A stretch of 64,000 nt of DNA from Branchiostoma floridae. Its lineage: Eukaryota > Chordata > Leptocardii > Amphioxiformes > Branchiostomatidae. The DNA lies in NCBI RefSeq assembly GCF_000003815.2, contig NC_049979.1:22101602-22165601 (forward strand), read 5' to 3'. Under the pieces are notes generated by a model. It searched no databases. It was not told the origin of the DNA and worked only from the letters and a program-made list of their open reading frames with translations. Shown piece after piece: positions 35,212 through 47,940 of the stretch (the first letter of the stretch is position 1; each line of letters opens with the position of its first letter). A program made the translations under genes and the position numbers.

Positions 35212-37896
35212 TATAAAGTATGGAAAGGAGGCTAGCAAAGACCAACAAGAAGGGCGCATCGGCCTAATTAAGCGTGATTATATCAGAAAGCCAGGCTTCT
35301 GCGCTGGTAATGGACTGTAATGAGCGTGAGAAACGTGACCGGTAGATAAATGGGACCTGATGGCGGATCTGAATGAGTTCTGATTTGTGGCACTGGAACA
35401 CACGAACGTGTAATGAGGGCCAGAGGTCTTAGAAATCACAACCCGCCAATTATACGGTGTCTCCAGTGTAGACTGCAATTAGCCTTGGTTCACTTTTTCT
35501 CTCAATTTCAGCCATTTCTCCGTTCGTTCTCGTTCTGGTGACTTGTGTGTGCGTGCTTGTCAATGACACTCAATTGCATAAATGCACAGACAGAGACTGC
35601 GCTCTCCAGACACATTGATTCTGAATGTCTATTCATCAACTAGGTTGTTGCAGAGTTAAGCCGGGTTTAAGCCCACATTCACGACCGCCCCACGACATTG
35701 CTCCCGACCACTCCCCAACTAGGTTGGTGCTGGGTTGGGAGTATTACCTAGCTTTATAGTCGGTTGTTGCAGACGACAAGTAAGCAACCTCGCCAAATGT
35801 CTAACCTGTATTAGTAGACAGATGGAATGTGACAGAGATTTCTTACTACAGTAGGATTGTTATATAGCTTTCACCCCACACGGACGACCTTGCTCACGAT
35901 TAAATCCCAACCGTGCCCTGGATAATATCGGGAGGCCATAGTCGGCTACATGTGACAGGGACTATACAGAAGATGTGCCTCGGGAGCCTCGTACGTGACT
36001 TCGTGATGTCTACCAGGACATTAACTTGACTTATCACTGCAGTGATACGCATCCTCCATCAAAGGGCCGTATATATATTCTTACCCATATCGCCTACTGA
36101 TATGATACAAGCAAATTGCCTTTCTTCACGACCGATCATTTTACCATGATTGCGAGTTGTAGTTTGCACTCGCCTTTGAGGATTATAAAGATTTGACTAT
36201 CATTTCATTTCAAAGATGATAAATTGCTTCTTGGTTCAGCACAGTTCTCGAAACGTGCCCTGATGAATGAATGTCCCATTTCGGCGCTGCTGTAGTCTGA
36301 GATCACCGGAAGGTTATGAGGCTATTGTTGGCAGATAGCGCCGTTATTGTTGGATGTGGGGTACCCTGGGGGCCGGGATACTACTGTCTGGCGCCGGTAG
36401 CCTGGCTGTAACAGTCCCCAGGGTGACAGTCATGAATAGAACTGATACACCTGTCTCTCCTCCAACCCCCTGGGTCACAACTACAGGTGCATTGTGGGTA
36501 GACTGATTGGCTGAGTCCAAGGTAAAATAAATTATATGTTTCCGGTTTTGGGTACCTGACCGACCTTAATAACAACCTGCCGCCCTTGGCATAGTTTTGA
36601 TCGACCGCTCTTAAGGGACATGAAATATTCCATCTTTCATCTGAATGATGAAATTGAAAACATAACTCCAAGTAGTCTACATTTTTTCTTCGAGACTTCC
36701 TGTATTTTACTCTCTGATATCAGTTCTGATATGTAAAATGTGTTGTAAACGTAGGACTTATTTGCTCAGTTGTACTTGTATGTACAAGGTATCGATCAAT
36801 CTGTATTATTACAATATAATGTTGAAAATACCAGTATATTGATGCTTATCAGTTTTACTTTACATTATTTTCTTAGACCTCATCTGCATGTGCGATCAAG
36901 GCCGCCAATTGTATACGTACAGAGTAAACGTTTACCGCCGGGGCGCCGTATAGATCCGCCATATAGAGAAATTTAGCGCCTCTGGAAGAGCAGGTACGTG
37001 AGTATTCACACTCTACAGGTGAATGGAGACAAAGATCTTCAAGTAACCATCAAATGACAAATGGGTAATGCACACTTTCCCGTCACAAAAGGCCAAGGTT
37101 TCCTTCAAGCTATACGAAATTCAGGCATACACAAACAACGTTTTTTACATAACAGCCAGCTACATTTAAACAAGCTGCATGACAGCTGAACAATCTCAAG
37201 CGCACTGAAAATCAAGAAAGGGTCAATATCATGTCATTTTGTATTATATATGATATTGATTTTTTTTCAATTTATATATGCATGAATTTTATAATACACA
37301 TTTCTTTTGTACAATTGATCCATCCCTTGAGTATTGTCGTTTCATTGTTGGGTAAATTGTTTCTGCCATGGGGTAGGGTGGGTAGTATGTACATGTGCAG
37401 TTTATTGTACATTTCAGATGAGAACATCATGGTAATTCTTTGAAAATCTCCATGTCATTATATGAATTATTTGTGAAAGCCACACCCCATCTTACCGACA
37501 ATAACACACATAACCCTTTTCCTAAGCGATTGTGTGTTTTCTACAACTTCGTGATCAAATATGAATTCAATTAATCCGTCCGTAACTCAGCCAATGTGGG
37601 AACTGTGGTCAGGTGTTATGTCTATAATAAACACGTCACAGAAATCATTTAAAAGGCCTTGTCAGCTGGCATTCCGTTCAGATGAAATATGTATATTGGC
37701 TGCATGCATGAATATAGTCCATTGGACCCCGGAAGTGAGTCATACTGCATAATAAAATGACCGGTGGTTTTGGTATGATTCACACGTGCATAGAATATTG
37801 ATTCAATTGACTATCTATCGTGCATCTTTAACAAAGGTATACTTAGTACACAGTCACGCGACAAACTAGGCGCACTTTGAGAGCAGGTGGCCATAT

Positions 37897-38100
37897 GCGG
37901 CAAGGTGGTCTTGTAGTTAGGGTCGGTGAACTGGAATCTTGAGGTTCTGGGTTTGAATCCATGACAAGCTACGCTATAGCGCCATTAGGAAAGCGCTTTA
38001 CACCTAGTTCACTTCACTCATGTTGAAATTTCCTTGCTTCGGTTCGGTTAGGGACGGATTTGAGAGAAGCTCCTCCTTACATTAAAGTTGATAGCCACCT
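37897..38100 (+). mobile_element. tRNA-headed SINE (copy 3)
   Basis: GGCAAGGTGGTCTTGTAGTT (A-box region) and GGTTTGAATCC (B box, 37950-37960) are followed by a body with GCCATTAGGAAAGCGCTTTA and TTTCCTTGCTTCGGTT. No functional tRNA fold is evident. Confidence 0.65.
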
Positions 38101-40194
38101 GTTATTTCAATCATTCCAAAAATGTGATAAACATCAATAAATTGATGAATAAACACACAAAACGAGAATGTATCCATAGATGATACTTATACTGTGTCTC
38201 TTGGAATGAAAAGCACCATTTAGTAGTACAGTAGAACTTACTGCAGGTTCTATCATCAATAATGTCCCACGACCTTTTTACAATGCCTTCAATAACCCTG
38301 ATGGCAAGACTATCAATGGTTACGCTTCTACATCAATGTTGTTCCTTACTCTTCTTCAGAGCATAAAGACATAACTCCAGTCTATTTGATATGATGTGAG
38401 AACATGTATTGTTGTCGTCTATCATGGCTTGCTCCTAATTGTAACGTACGAAAGGTGTAAAGAGGCTCTGGTCAATGACCTACCATACTTACAAATGCCA
38501 TCCACATTGTGAATATGCATTATTGCCAACATTGAATTGATGGTAAATGTCACATATATAGGCCAAGTATAACCCCGGGGCATCTAAGAAGACCAAAGTG
38601 ACTGATATGCCTTTGTCGAATAAACAGTGACCTTTCGTATGGATAATACAATGATTTTAAAACAGCTGGTTAACGTACATCGAGCCAGAACATAGCGCCT
38701 AAAGCGGAGAATAAGGCAAAGGAAGTCACTGTCCTCAGAATACGGTTTTGTTTGTTTGTTTGTTTCGTATGATTAGTAAACTGCCTTTAGGTGTAACACA
38801 CCAGTTTTGAACAGTAGGTACAATCGTCGTAAGAGCGGTTTATAAGGTCAAAGAAGAAAAATAACTTTGTTGCACTGCAACTGTAACAGGTACGATGTAA
38901 CGTTTAATATGACAACATGCACATGACAAATCAACTATATCGTTGCTAATATATAGCGATTTTAAATGACAAGCCGATGGTATAACCCACTTACAACGGT
39001 ATGGGTTCTTTCTCTTTTCGACAAGTGTGGTGGGATCTTTAACGAGATGAAGGTGTGGCTTTACTCAAACACAGGACATCTGGCTTTACGATGAGGCCTG
39101 CTAGTGATTCACCCCCAAATCTTTAGAGTCGAAGTCAAAAAGTTTAAACCCTAACCCCAAAACCACCTTGCCAACAAAACCTTCCTCCTGGCAAATCCAA
39201 ACTGACAAGACAGTGCCTAAAGAGACCCCAGGCGCGCCGGCTCAACAGATATCAATAGCAGGTTTGACAGGTTTCTAATCCAAGACCGCCTAGGTACCTC
39301 TCCTTCTCCATCAATTCTGTTGCAGTCAATACAAATCGCTTTAATAGCGGTGCAACCGCCTTGTGGGTTACATAAAACAACGTTATTTTACCAAGTATCG
39401 ATCGCACTTGGGCAGAATTGCAATTTCTTACTGTGCAGTAGAGCTCAACTGAATATTCCTCTGAAAATCTATCATTATTTAGACAGAGAAGGGTTAGGGC
39501 AGCGTTCAAAGATTATCCTTCGTGTCAACAATTATTGATATTCTTGTCATGATTTTCATGATAAATCATACTCGTATCAAAATTATTGCAATTCTGTTCC
39601 ACATTTTTGGCACTGATGAATAATGCAGCTGTACAAATTCTGTATTTATGAATACAATGAGCAGATGGCCTTAATTCTGATTACTCCAAGGGGCATCGAT
39701 CTTCATAATCAACCTGGATATTTACATAGATGACAAGCAGGGATATTTACTTGGGCGAGTGAGTCCCTTTGTGTGTACACAGTAGTCCGTATCCGTAATA
39801 CTGAAGTACATTACATGGTTAGTAAACTGTGGCCGGGGGAAAATATGGGGAGCCTATATGGGTGTTCTTTCGTTGATACATACTTGTTTCTCTTGTGAAG
39901 TCTTCGACGAGTTTGCCTTACTTTATATGTGTATACCTAACATCGTTGGTATGAGAAACGCTAGTGATGTGGATAAGAATGTTATCTCCAAACAGATGTA
40001 GAGAGGCCTGTTGCTCCGTGGAATCAGGCCGCCGCACACGAGATCTTATTTTTCTACATATGCCTGGGAATAGTGTAGTAAGGGGAGAAGGGAAGTACCA
40101 TTTACCTCCGTGCAACATAGAGGTATTGTTTTAGTCTGTCTGTCTTTGGGTGTTTCCACATGTATTTCCCGGCATGCTATACACGTCAGGGACA

Positions 40195-40405
40195 CTGATA
40201 GGATTTTAGGTCAAAGGTCCCAGAATAGATCATCAAAGGTTATCTCATTTCCTGTCTTCAATTCCCTGCTATATACTTATCTTTAGTCTTAAGGGAGCCA
40301 GTGGGGAAAAAATGAGCATATTCACCATAATGAGCGAGATATATTCACCATAATGAGTAAAAGGATTACAAGAACTCAAAATATTTGACAGAGGTATGAG
40401 ATATT
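40195..40405 (+). repeat. Dispersed repeat family C (copy 2)
   Basis: TTAGGTCAAAGGTCCCAGAA, TTTCCTGTCTTCAATTCCCT, TTAAGGGAGCCAGTGGGG and GAGGTATGAGAT match the 31.6-kb copy. An internal 20-bp word, ATATTCACCATAATGAG, is locally duplicated at 40317-40356. Confidence 0.75.
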
Positions 40406-40876
40406 TCTAATATATTCTGTAGCACTACACCCCCTCCTAAATCAGAAATTCTAGCTACGCCTGTACAAGCCACTAGAAAGCTTTTAGAAATGTTCCAAGC
40501 TCATGTGCACGCCAAGGTCGTGCTAATGCCGTAGTTAGTAGTCCCAGCGTGCGGGAAGGCGGACGTACAGAGAACTGGGTCTGTTGACACAACGTCGGTG
40601 TTTACAGAAGTCCCTTATACCGTGAAAGACATACAAACCCACGGCCACCCAACTGGTCCCCCAGCTATCCCTTAACAAATGCCGCCTCCATTTCTTTTTC
40701 CTTTAGAATTTTTTTTCCTTTCAGTATCGGCGCGGTACATTCGTGGGAGATAGACTTTTCCATACTGGCTGTGTTAGAAACAACCACAGACAAGGATCTT
40801 ATAAAGACAGCGCTATTCCTCAACAAGGCAGTTGGAGTTTGTACGACATTTGTACGGCTACCCCGCAAGAATATGC

Positions 40877-40922
40877 CCTCAGTTTGCGATCGTGCGTACG
40901 ATAATCGTACGACGACAGTGAC
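40877..40922. mobile_element. Foldback MITE family A, truncated copy 2
   Basis: CCTCAGTTTGCGATCGTGCG followed by TACGATAATCGTACGACGAC and AGTGAC matches the reverse complement of the left arm of the 2058 copy (CAGTTTGCGATCGCACGACA). The terminal CGGGCCATTA is missing, so it is a partial copy. Confidence 0.65.
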
Positions 40923-42982
40923 TAGACCTAGAGCTAACTGTTTTCGGAATTGCGAGTAACATTTGGCAAGACGTATGTTGCTGTTCTTTGTTCACATAAG
41001 TAATGACGAAATATGTCAGCTAACGACAACACAGTAATACATCAAAGATAGACCAATATCTGCACATGCTGTTTACCAAAGCAATGTGACTGCAAAAGGG
41101 TCTGCAAAATATGTGTGACAAAATATGCCTTAATAGTGCACGTTTAGATACCACGTATTAACTGCGATTACTCTGTTTTAATGACTATAGAAAGACTACG
41201 TCGATGAAGATTATACATCCAGGTAATAAGATACGCCAAAAAAAGCTTTTAATCAAGTAACTGTAGCAAACATTTCATTACATGCCAAAATCATATCCAG
41301 TTGCCTGTGGAGGACCTGCTTTTTGGCGCATAGAAAGACTACTTTTTAACTCTAGCGTGTTTGAAAATAATGCTTGCTTGACAGTATAACTAGTAGACCT
41401 AGTAATCTAGGGGCACCAAATGTACCTTGTTGACAATCAGACCCTAGTGTCCCATCGGACGTGAATACTAGTATGTTATCTCCTAGCGGCACGGTGAGAC
41501 CGACTATGCGCTGCCGCTGGCCTATCCAGAAATAGGGAGGGTTAGATTTATACTTATCATGTCAAAAGGTTATCTCAGCTTTGAATGCAATTTGATTATC
41601 ATCGTTCCAAAGGTTCCGCCTGCGCCAGCGATGTTCATTCGTGACTTACGGAGGTGAACCGTACAGGTCAGAGGTCGTGCCCTGTAACGGTTATGTCTGC
41701 CCTGTGGTTCTTCCGTGCGAGTCATCTACATACAACATTTAGTTTATGTCATATAGGGTCTACCAAAGTCGATACACTAGAGTATTAAAAGGATGAAGTT
41801 GATATATTGATAGCTAGATACATTGCATACTGACAATGGTTGACACACATTTGTCAAAACTGTTCAACAGTCACTGCGTATGCAAATTAATCTATCATGG
41901 AATCATTATCAGTCAAATTTGGTTCGTAAAAAGCCGACTTCAGGCCTACAAGTATAATATCAAAGGCCCTGTGCCGGTAAAGATGGAGAGTTTCTCATTA
42001 AATACATATATTTCGCATATACCATTTGCGAATTTATTGCCAATATAACAATAAAAGATCAGTCTTATAACCTTTTTATCATACATTTTATATGCTGTTG
42101 ATGGGCTGACGTCAGAGTTGCGTTGCGCGGTAGAGGGCAAAAAATGGGAAGACGATTTGGGTGTGACTTAAAATCCTTGAAAATCCTTCTTTTCCTTGAA
42201 AATTTTTGCCCAATCTGGAGACTTTTTGAGTTAGAAGAGACAGGTAGGGTCTAAGCTTTCCTGTTTGGGTCAAAATTTGTTCAGTTCAGCAGTTCAGCTG
42301 GTGTAAGGACAGGTTTTAGTTATAGGGTGCTACTGGTTGTATCAGGAGGGAAAATGGGTCAAAGGTGAGGTTTCTTTCATAGAGCGAGCTTTTCTCCGAG
42401 AATGAGCCAAACAACCCTCTGTTTTCTTTGAATGCTTATAAACTAGACCCAAGTGACTTTCTGGTGGAGAAGAATTTTAAAGATTGAACTATGGGTTAGT
42501 ACTTTTTTGAAGCCTTCATTCAGTGTATTTCAACATGCTTGTCAATGGGCAGCCCTAACTTCGATGTCTGACCTGATGTAGGTTACGTAAGCGTCTCAGA
42601 CGACATGTTGTTTCATTTTCCGTGAGCGGGAGGGTGAGTTTCCCTGCCCCGTGACTCATCTGTCATCTCAAGCGTCCATGAAAAAGCAGTCAATACAAGC
42701 CCCGGTGTAAAACGGGTGGCTCGTAAAGTAATTACCTAAATACATCATTTATAGCAGGAAAGCACGGCTGAATAATGAAGGTCGAGCAGGTGATCATCCG
42801 CCCGCTACTCTTCATTACACTAATGAATAGGAGTGGCCTACTGCTTACTCTTGTATATATAGCCTGCGGTTCGGGCTTTTGCTCATACATGTACGTGTAG
42901 TATTTTCTTTCAGTGTTGTATATTAGTTCTGACTGTAAATTTTCAAAACTGCTATCCACTTTTCCCATGTAGAGAAATCATG

Positions 42983-43059
42983 GCCTGGATACCAGACCCC
43001 AGCCCGATCTCACACGATAGATATTTTTTAGATCCGGGGCTGGGGTCTGGTATCCAGGC
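42983..43059. mobile_element. Foldback MITE family D (copy 1), near-perfect hairpin
   Basis: The 23-bp arms beginning GCCTGGATACCAGACCCCAG (42983-43005) and ending at 43059 are perfect inverse repeats. They are extended by GATCT/AGATC, with about 20 bases of AT-rich loop. TAGCCTGG-type ends are shared with copies at 44485 and 60969. Confidence 0.8.
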
Positions 43060-44484
43060 TAACTAGTACAACTCCCGTGGACTAACTCACCTGGCTGATT
43101 ATTCAACGTACTTATGCCGAATTGTACTATCCATACCCCCGTAGGAACTAAGGAAGGCCTGGAAGGCTTGTTATAAGCCCTAAGAAAGCCCGATCCGTAG
43201 TGTCTGCTGAGGAGGCTATATTTGGTCCGTGCTAAATCCTATATGACAGTGATTTGTACTGCGTTGATGTAACGTAAATAATCACAGGTGAGACCAAAAC
43301 AATGGACCTTCCTTGGGCGTGTTTGGGCATAGCGATCCGAATAGCAAACTGAAGTCCGTTAGCTCATGTTTCATCTTTTGCATTGATAATATCTAAAGTG
43401 ACCTTTTTGCTTAGTCCCTGTTTTACTTGGTACAGGGCCAAAAATGCACTTTTTTCACAGCGGGACCGTTTTACTCTTTCTGTATGATTTGCTTAGTTGT
43501 TGATTGGCTTACATCACAGCAACATATCTAGCATTTTACATAGACTCTTAAACTTTAGAATGTGTATGAAAGAAGCCGTTGCCCCCAGACTCCAAGACCC
43601 CCACCCCCCTCCCTCCCAGAACACATTTACGTCATCTGACATGGCCGCCAGACCCTCGTCCAGAATAAGGTTGCTGCCACTCTTCTTACAACCACTTTGT
43701 CTTAGAACCACTGTGCTGTGTCAGACTTATCGAATTACCCCTTTCCTTAATCATTGATTTACGGCCGCGAAATCATGGACAAAAGTAAAATGAAAGCGAC
43801 TTAAAACGGACACTTTCCCCAGCAGATGTTCAGTCCCACTGTAAGTATAACGGTTTGTTTGGGACGCCACTGAACCGATCACATAGTTTCCACATTCTTC
43901 TGGGTCCTATGTTCTCATCTGTCCTGAGGGAAGCCAAACAATACGGGCCAAAAAGGCCAACAAATGAAGGCTTAATGACCATGTTTGTACACCACCGCCT
44001 TACGGGTATATGTCTATAGCCTGTGGTAAGGTAGCGTTTATAATGGCCAGTAGTATTGAGATAAATACAAGTATATTGAACCTTGTGTCACCTTGATACG
44101 ACTTTAAAAAGACCGGTGGCGGTGAGGGGGCCCGGCGCCAGCACAGGCCGACCCACTGAGACATTTTTCACGTTCCTCCACGAAAGAATTGATTGGTATT
44201 GTTCGCATTATTGTCGATCCCGTGAAAAGGAGTGTGAGGCACAGCAGGTAAAGAGGGGGTAAACAACAAAAATGTTTTTCACACAGAGTGCGTCTTTTCT
44301 TCCCGGCCCTGTTGTTGATGAAAAGGTCGGAACATCTGTCCACTATCGGGCGCACGACAGGAAAGGCGTTGTGTTCTCTCGCAGACGTATTTGTGGCTAC
44401 AAACGGTGTAAAACACATCACTCAGTAAAACGTCAGAACAAAACGATGTCAGAAACATGTGCAGAATACACAAGCCAAGATCTC

Positions 44485-44590
44485 TTAGCCTGGGTACTAT
44501 CCTTCGTAGTAAACGCAGACTACTCTATCTTTTCGCTTGCTGACCACGGGTTGAGTCAGTGGTTACTACCTAGGATGGTACCCAGGCTAA
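44485..44590. mobile_element. Foldback MITE family D (copy 2)
   Basis: The left arm TTAGCCTGGGTACTATCCTT pairs with the right arm, whose inverse is TTAGCCTGGGTACCATCCTA. The pairing continues through GTAGTAA. It is 106 bp long. It lies within an open frame (44272-44673), so that frame is not a gene. Confidence 0.78.
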
Positions 44591-47535
44591 CCATCTCTGT
44601 GTGTACAGGCGGATTAAAGCTGCGACTCTTCTGTAAAAGAAAATCCCCCAGCCCGTGTTTCTACACGGAATGACATCCCGGGACTGTAAACAAAACGCGA
44701 GAAGTGACTATTTTCAACAACATTAAGAGCAGGCACGCGGAACAGCCCTTCTACAACACCACCTAATAGAGAAAAACAACACTACTCCCTCCTTTACTGT
44801 CAGACACACTAAAAACGACTCCGACTTGTGTAAACTTCATCTTGTCCCACTTTAAGTTAGGCCAAGAAATGGAGGTAACTGGTGCTATCGAATTCGATTT
44901 TACATAGAATCACAACATATGTATCGTCTGATCTAGACAAAGATACATGCACAAGACAAATATCATATATCCATCGAACGAAAACTATGCAGGGAATAGC
45001 CTCAGGCCTAACCCAAGGAATGACAGTAGCGCATTCCCAAGTTGCTTTAGGAATAGTTTTGCATTGACATGAAAAGACGTCTTCCCTTGTCATTCCAAAA
45101 CAATGTCATTAGCATGACTAGTCGCTGCTATTCCTGTTGGTAAGATTGCTATCTCTGTCTATCCTTGTGAAGAGATATAGGACGTGGACTATATTCCACC
45201 TGTTAGAGGTGAAGAGGGTTCATAATAAGATGGCCGCGACACGATGGTGATGAGTGATACCGTAAATGAGCCATGACTCGATCCCATCTAGGACAGACCT
45301 GTGACATCATGCCCCCCTCCCCCCGGGAATACCTTCTCTTGTTTATCACCGTCCGCATTAACTTCCTAATCATCGCCCACCCATGGAAGCGGCGGGCGTG
45401 AATCTTTCATATGACAAATAGCAGAATTCCCAGGGTAACAGGTCATCGATGGTTCAACCAGATATTCTAGCTAGGTCTGATGATTCATGCCATTATTCAT
45501 TTATTCCGACAATTTTCTGAAAACAGTAAATAACAGAAATGAAAGACGATATGACCAGAGACCTCGCTAGAGGCTAAGGTATGTGTATGCAATGTTTGTC
45601 ATGCTGGTTGATGATTAAGTTTTCCACCTTAATTATTCCATCCCAATTTCGATAGGAATCTGTCCATACCCTCTGGACATCCCAAAAAATGATGCCACAC
45701 CTAACATACATAAACATGCACCCCCCCCCCCTCGCACAGCCCTCCATTTACTGATTATTGTTCCACTTTAGGTATGGGATTAGATTAGCCGGTGAGTTCA
45801 GATGCAAGGTTTCCCCATGGCTGTCATGACAAGATCAGAGGAAAACCCGTGTCACATGGGCAATGGCGTCTGAGTGGGGTCTAATCAACCTAATGCACTT
45901 CCCCTAGAAGCGTCCATGTATTACAATATAACATTGTAAATTCTCCCATTCAGAGAGAACGCCAATGATTTCAATTCAAGGACGAAAGATTCAAGTGTTT
46001 GCTCGCAGACATCTTTGAACGCGTTACTATATTGTAAAGCGGTGGGGATGAGACGATCCCCTGGTGACTTTGACTATGAAAGAGAGCGCGGTCCATCATC
46101 TGTCAGGACGCGACTCGTCTTCTGCACGTCACGTATGACAATAGGAGGCGTCGAATGATGGCTGTCCACGGCGTAATCGGGCTTCAGACAGCATGGCTGG
46201 AGGTAAACGCGCACACTGTTCACAGAAAAATATGGCTAAAGCCTGAGCTTTCAGGTCAGTGTGGTGTGGATAATGGGGGCTCTCTGTGGCATGCAGGCCC
46301 CGTCCCTCCCCTCCTTACAAAGAAAAGCTGTCGTCTTGCTGCTATCTGAATGTGGGTCGGCAGGGTCACCTTTGTCAGCCTTCAAACGTGCCTGATGGAA
46401 AATTTCTTACCACAAAACATCCCTATCAGTCAGGGTCAAGGCAGGAGCGTTTCATGAAGAAGAAATTAATAGTACCATCTAATGTACACCATTTGCAACG
46501 GTCCTAAAGATGGGTTAATAGCCCTGAAGTTCAAATCCTCACTCCAGCTATTTCGGGGGAATAGCCGTATTTCTTACAATTTATGAATCAAAACGTTGCT
46601 GACCAATAAACTGTCTTAGACCCTTCCATACACACTGAATGCATAACTTTTCTATGAACTCCAGTGTTACAAATACACCATGCATGCCTGTCCCCCATCT
46701 ATATGAGGGTATTCCCGGTCGGCCCCGGAGCAAACAACCCGGACAATGGAAAAGTCAAACCACAAATCCCCTCCAAACTGAAAGCATGCCCTCTACAATT
46801 TATTTTTGGGCCAGTTGTTCACAGACTTTCTAGTCCCATCCAACCTGTAACGTTAGAAACATTTCGGGCGAACTTAAACAAAACGGCAACTACCATGTTT
46901 TACTGCCATGATGACAGTTTGAGAGGAATTCGAATGTATGGTCAAGCACGCCTTTCTCTCTGTTTTGTGACATTAGTATTCTATTCGTACCATCCTCTAT
47001 TGAACGCCGACACAATCTACTCTGTTTTGCTGGGGGAGCTTCGTGGACAAGCTGTCTTCACATGCGCTTGTCCGAGATACACCCTTTAAACACACACTGT
47101 AAAGGATAAACCGGCCTTTGCGTTAAGCTGTTGTTGGGGGCGTCCGTCAGACATGCTATACGTCAACCTGTAGTGTACGGCGTGGGTGTCTGCGGGCAGA
47201 CTTTATCGCAAATACTGCTGGATTCGCAATTTTTGGTGGTGGGAATGATAAGACTCCAAGAGTCTGACTGTATTTTGTTATAAGCAGTTTCAATCTCAGC
47301 GGAGTGGGGTCAAGTGTAGTGCAATTCGCGCCACTGGGACGGCACACAGTGTGCACGGAGGTTTCGTCTGCTGCGAGCACCGGAAAGCCACGCGCGCCGC
47401 GTACGGAGGACGCTCTGCGATCATAGCGCACCGGGAACAATACGCCGGCCTGTTCCCATGCCGAACGGGCAAACTTCACAGACAATCTACTCTCCCTAAA
47501 TGTAGACACGGAAAAATATCAGAAAACGCACTTAC

Positions 47536-47608
47536 CCGGTAGTAGGCATACCAAAACCGCGTATAATACGGAGCACAGGAACACACAGCACACGCTAGCA
47601 CCCGCCAT
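47536..47608 (-). CDS. Exon 1: signal peptide of the IgSF receptor (distal first exon)
   Basis: An ATG at 47606-47608 in a good context (AAA before, G after) opens 24 codons, MAGASVCCVF followed by LCSVLYAVLVCLLP, a classic hydrophobic signal sequence. It then meets a consensus donor, G|GTAAGT, at 47535, in phase 1. The next Ig exon (26216-26408) begins in phase 1, so the join reads ...LLP-G-AYAT and places a likely signal-peptidase site after AYA. The surrounding 47.34-47.94 kb is unusually CpG-rich and has a CRE 45 bp upstream of the ATG, as expected of a promoter region. The weak point is the 21-kb intron, much longer than the others in the gene. No other exon was seen between the two on this strand, but this exon could belong to an unseen transcript or be an alternative start. 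Confidence 0.6.
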
Positions 47609-47639
47609 TTTGACCCACCGACTACTAATTTATGAATAG

Positions 47640-47940
47640 TGCAAATTGGCAATGACGTCACCCTGGGGTCAGTTTTTTCCTTATTCAAGAAATGCTGATT
47701 TGCGTAATTTTGCATACAGGACAATGGGAAGACAACAAGAATGGACGGGTGAATGAAAAGTTGAATAGCTGACTCCTGACAGGAGGGCAGACCCGTCCCC
47801 AAATCTGTGCAGCAGAAAGGGCGCGATTTCTGTGAACTCACTGAACTGCGCAGCCATACCAAGTTGGCGCGGGGACGGGTCGCGTGATAGAGACTGGCAG
47901 AGGGACGTGTACTCCTATCGATCTGTATGTATGAAGTTCG
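47640..47940 (-). promoter_or_regulatory. Promoter-like CpG-rich region upstream of exon 1
   Basis: A perfect cAMP-response element, TGACGTCA, lies at 47653-47660, about 45 bp upstream of the exon 1 ATG. Further up, at 47870-47890, an E2F-like TTGGCGCG sits in a run of CpGs (GCGCGGGGACGGGTCGCG). The CpG density continues on the intron side (47340-47480, with CGCGCGCCGCGTACGG). No clear TATA box is seen at a standard distance. Motifs and base composition are seen; promoter function is inferred. Confidence 0.45.

Larger units (their letters stand above)
26482..47535 (-). other. Intron 1, or upstream region if the local start is used
   Basis: About 21 kb with no exon that I can support on either strand. 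It carries the GC-rich patch at 27.2 kb, a 22-base poly-G run at 28583-28604, the duplicated foldback element at 29.9 kb, two copies of a dispersed repeat (31.6 and 40.2 kb), a SINE at 37.9 kb and two TAGCCTGG hairpins (43.0 and 44.5 kb). Open frames of 60-130 codons are scattered through it without domain content. Confidence 0.55.
3531..47608 (-). other. Gene span: five-Ig-domain type I membrane adhesion receptor (kirrel/CD166-like), incomplete at the 3' end
   Basis: This entry ties together ten coding exons listed separately. Order of exons in transcript: 47536-47608, 26216-26408, 24954-25093, 21827-22162, 18830-19111, 16437-16566, 15170-15297, 11120-11315, 6182-6304, 3531-3647. Intron phases run 1,2,1,1,1,2,1,1,1, so every boundary between domains is phase 1, as expected for shuffled Ig modules, while D1, D4 and D5 are each split internally. 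All five domains keep the Cys-Trp-Cys core. Five Ig domains with one membrane helix is the layout of kirrel/NEPH and of CD166/MCAM/BCAM. D5 (STLTISNV, YNCIAENN, ending LEQ) and the D4-D5 linker VKGAP resemble kirrel from memory of that family. The likely role is homophilic or heterophilic cell adhesion at the surface. The cytoplasmic exons and polyadenylation site are not seen. Family choice is uncertain; the gene itself is well supported. Confidence 0.85.

Noticed and set aside
37897-37970. A functional tRNA gene
   Set aside because: Only A- and B-box-like words are present; no acceptor stem or anticodon arm can be paired.
44272-44673. 133-codon plus-strand frame
   Set aside because: It contains the whole foldback MITE at 44485-44590, so the coding appearance is accidental.
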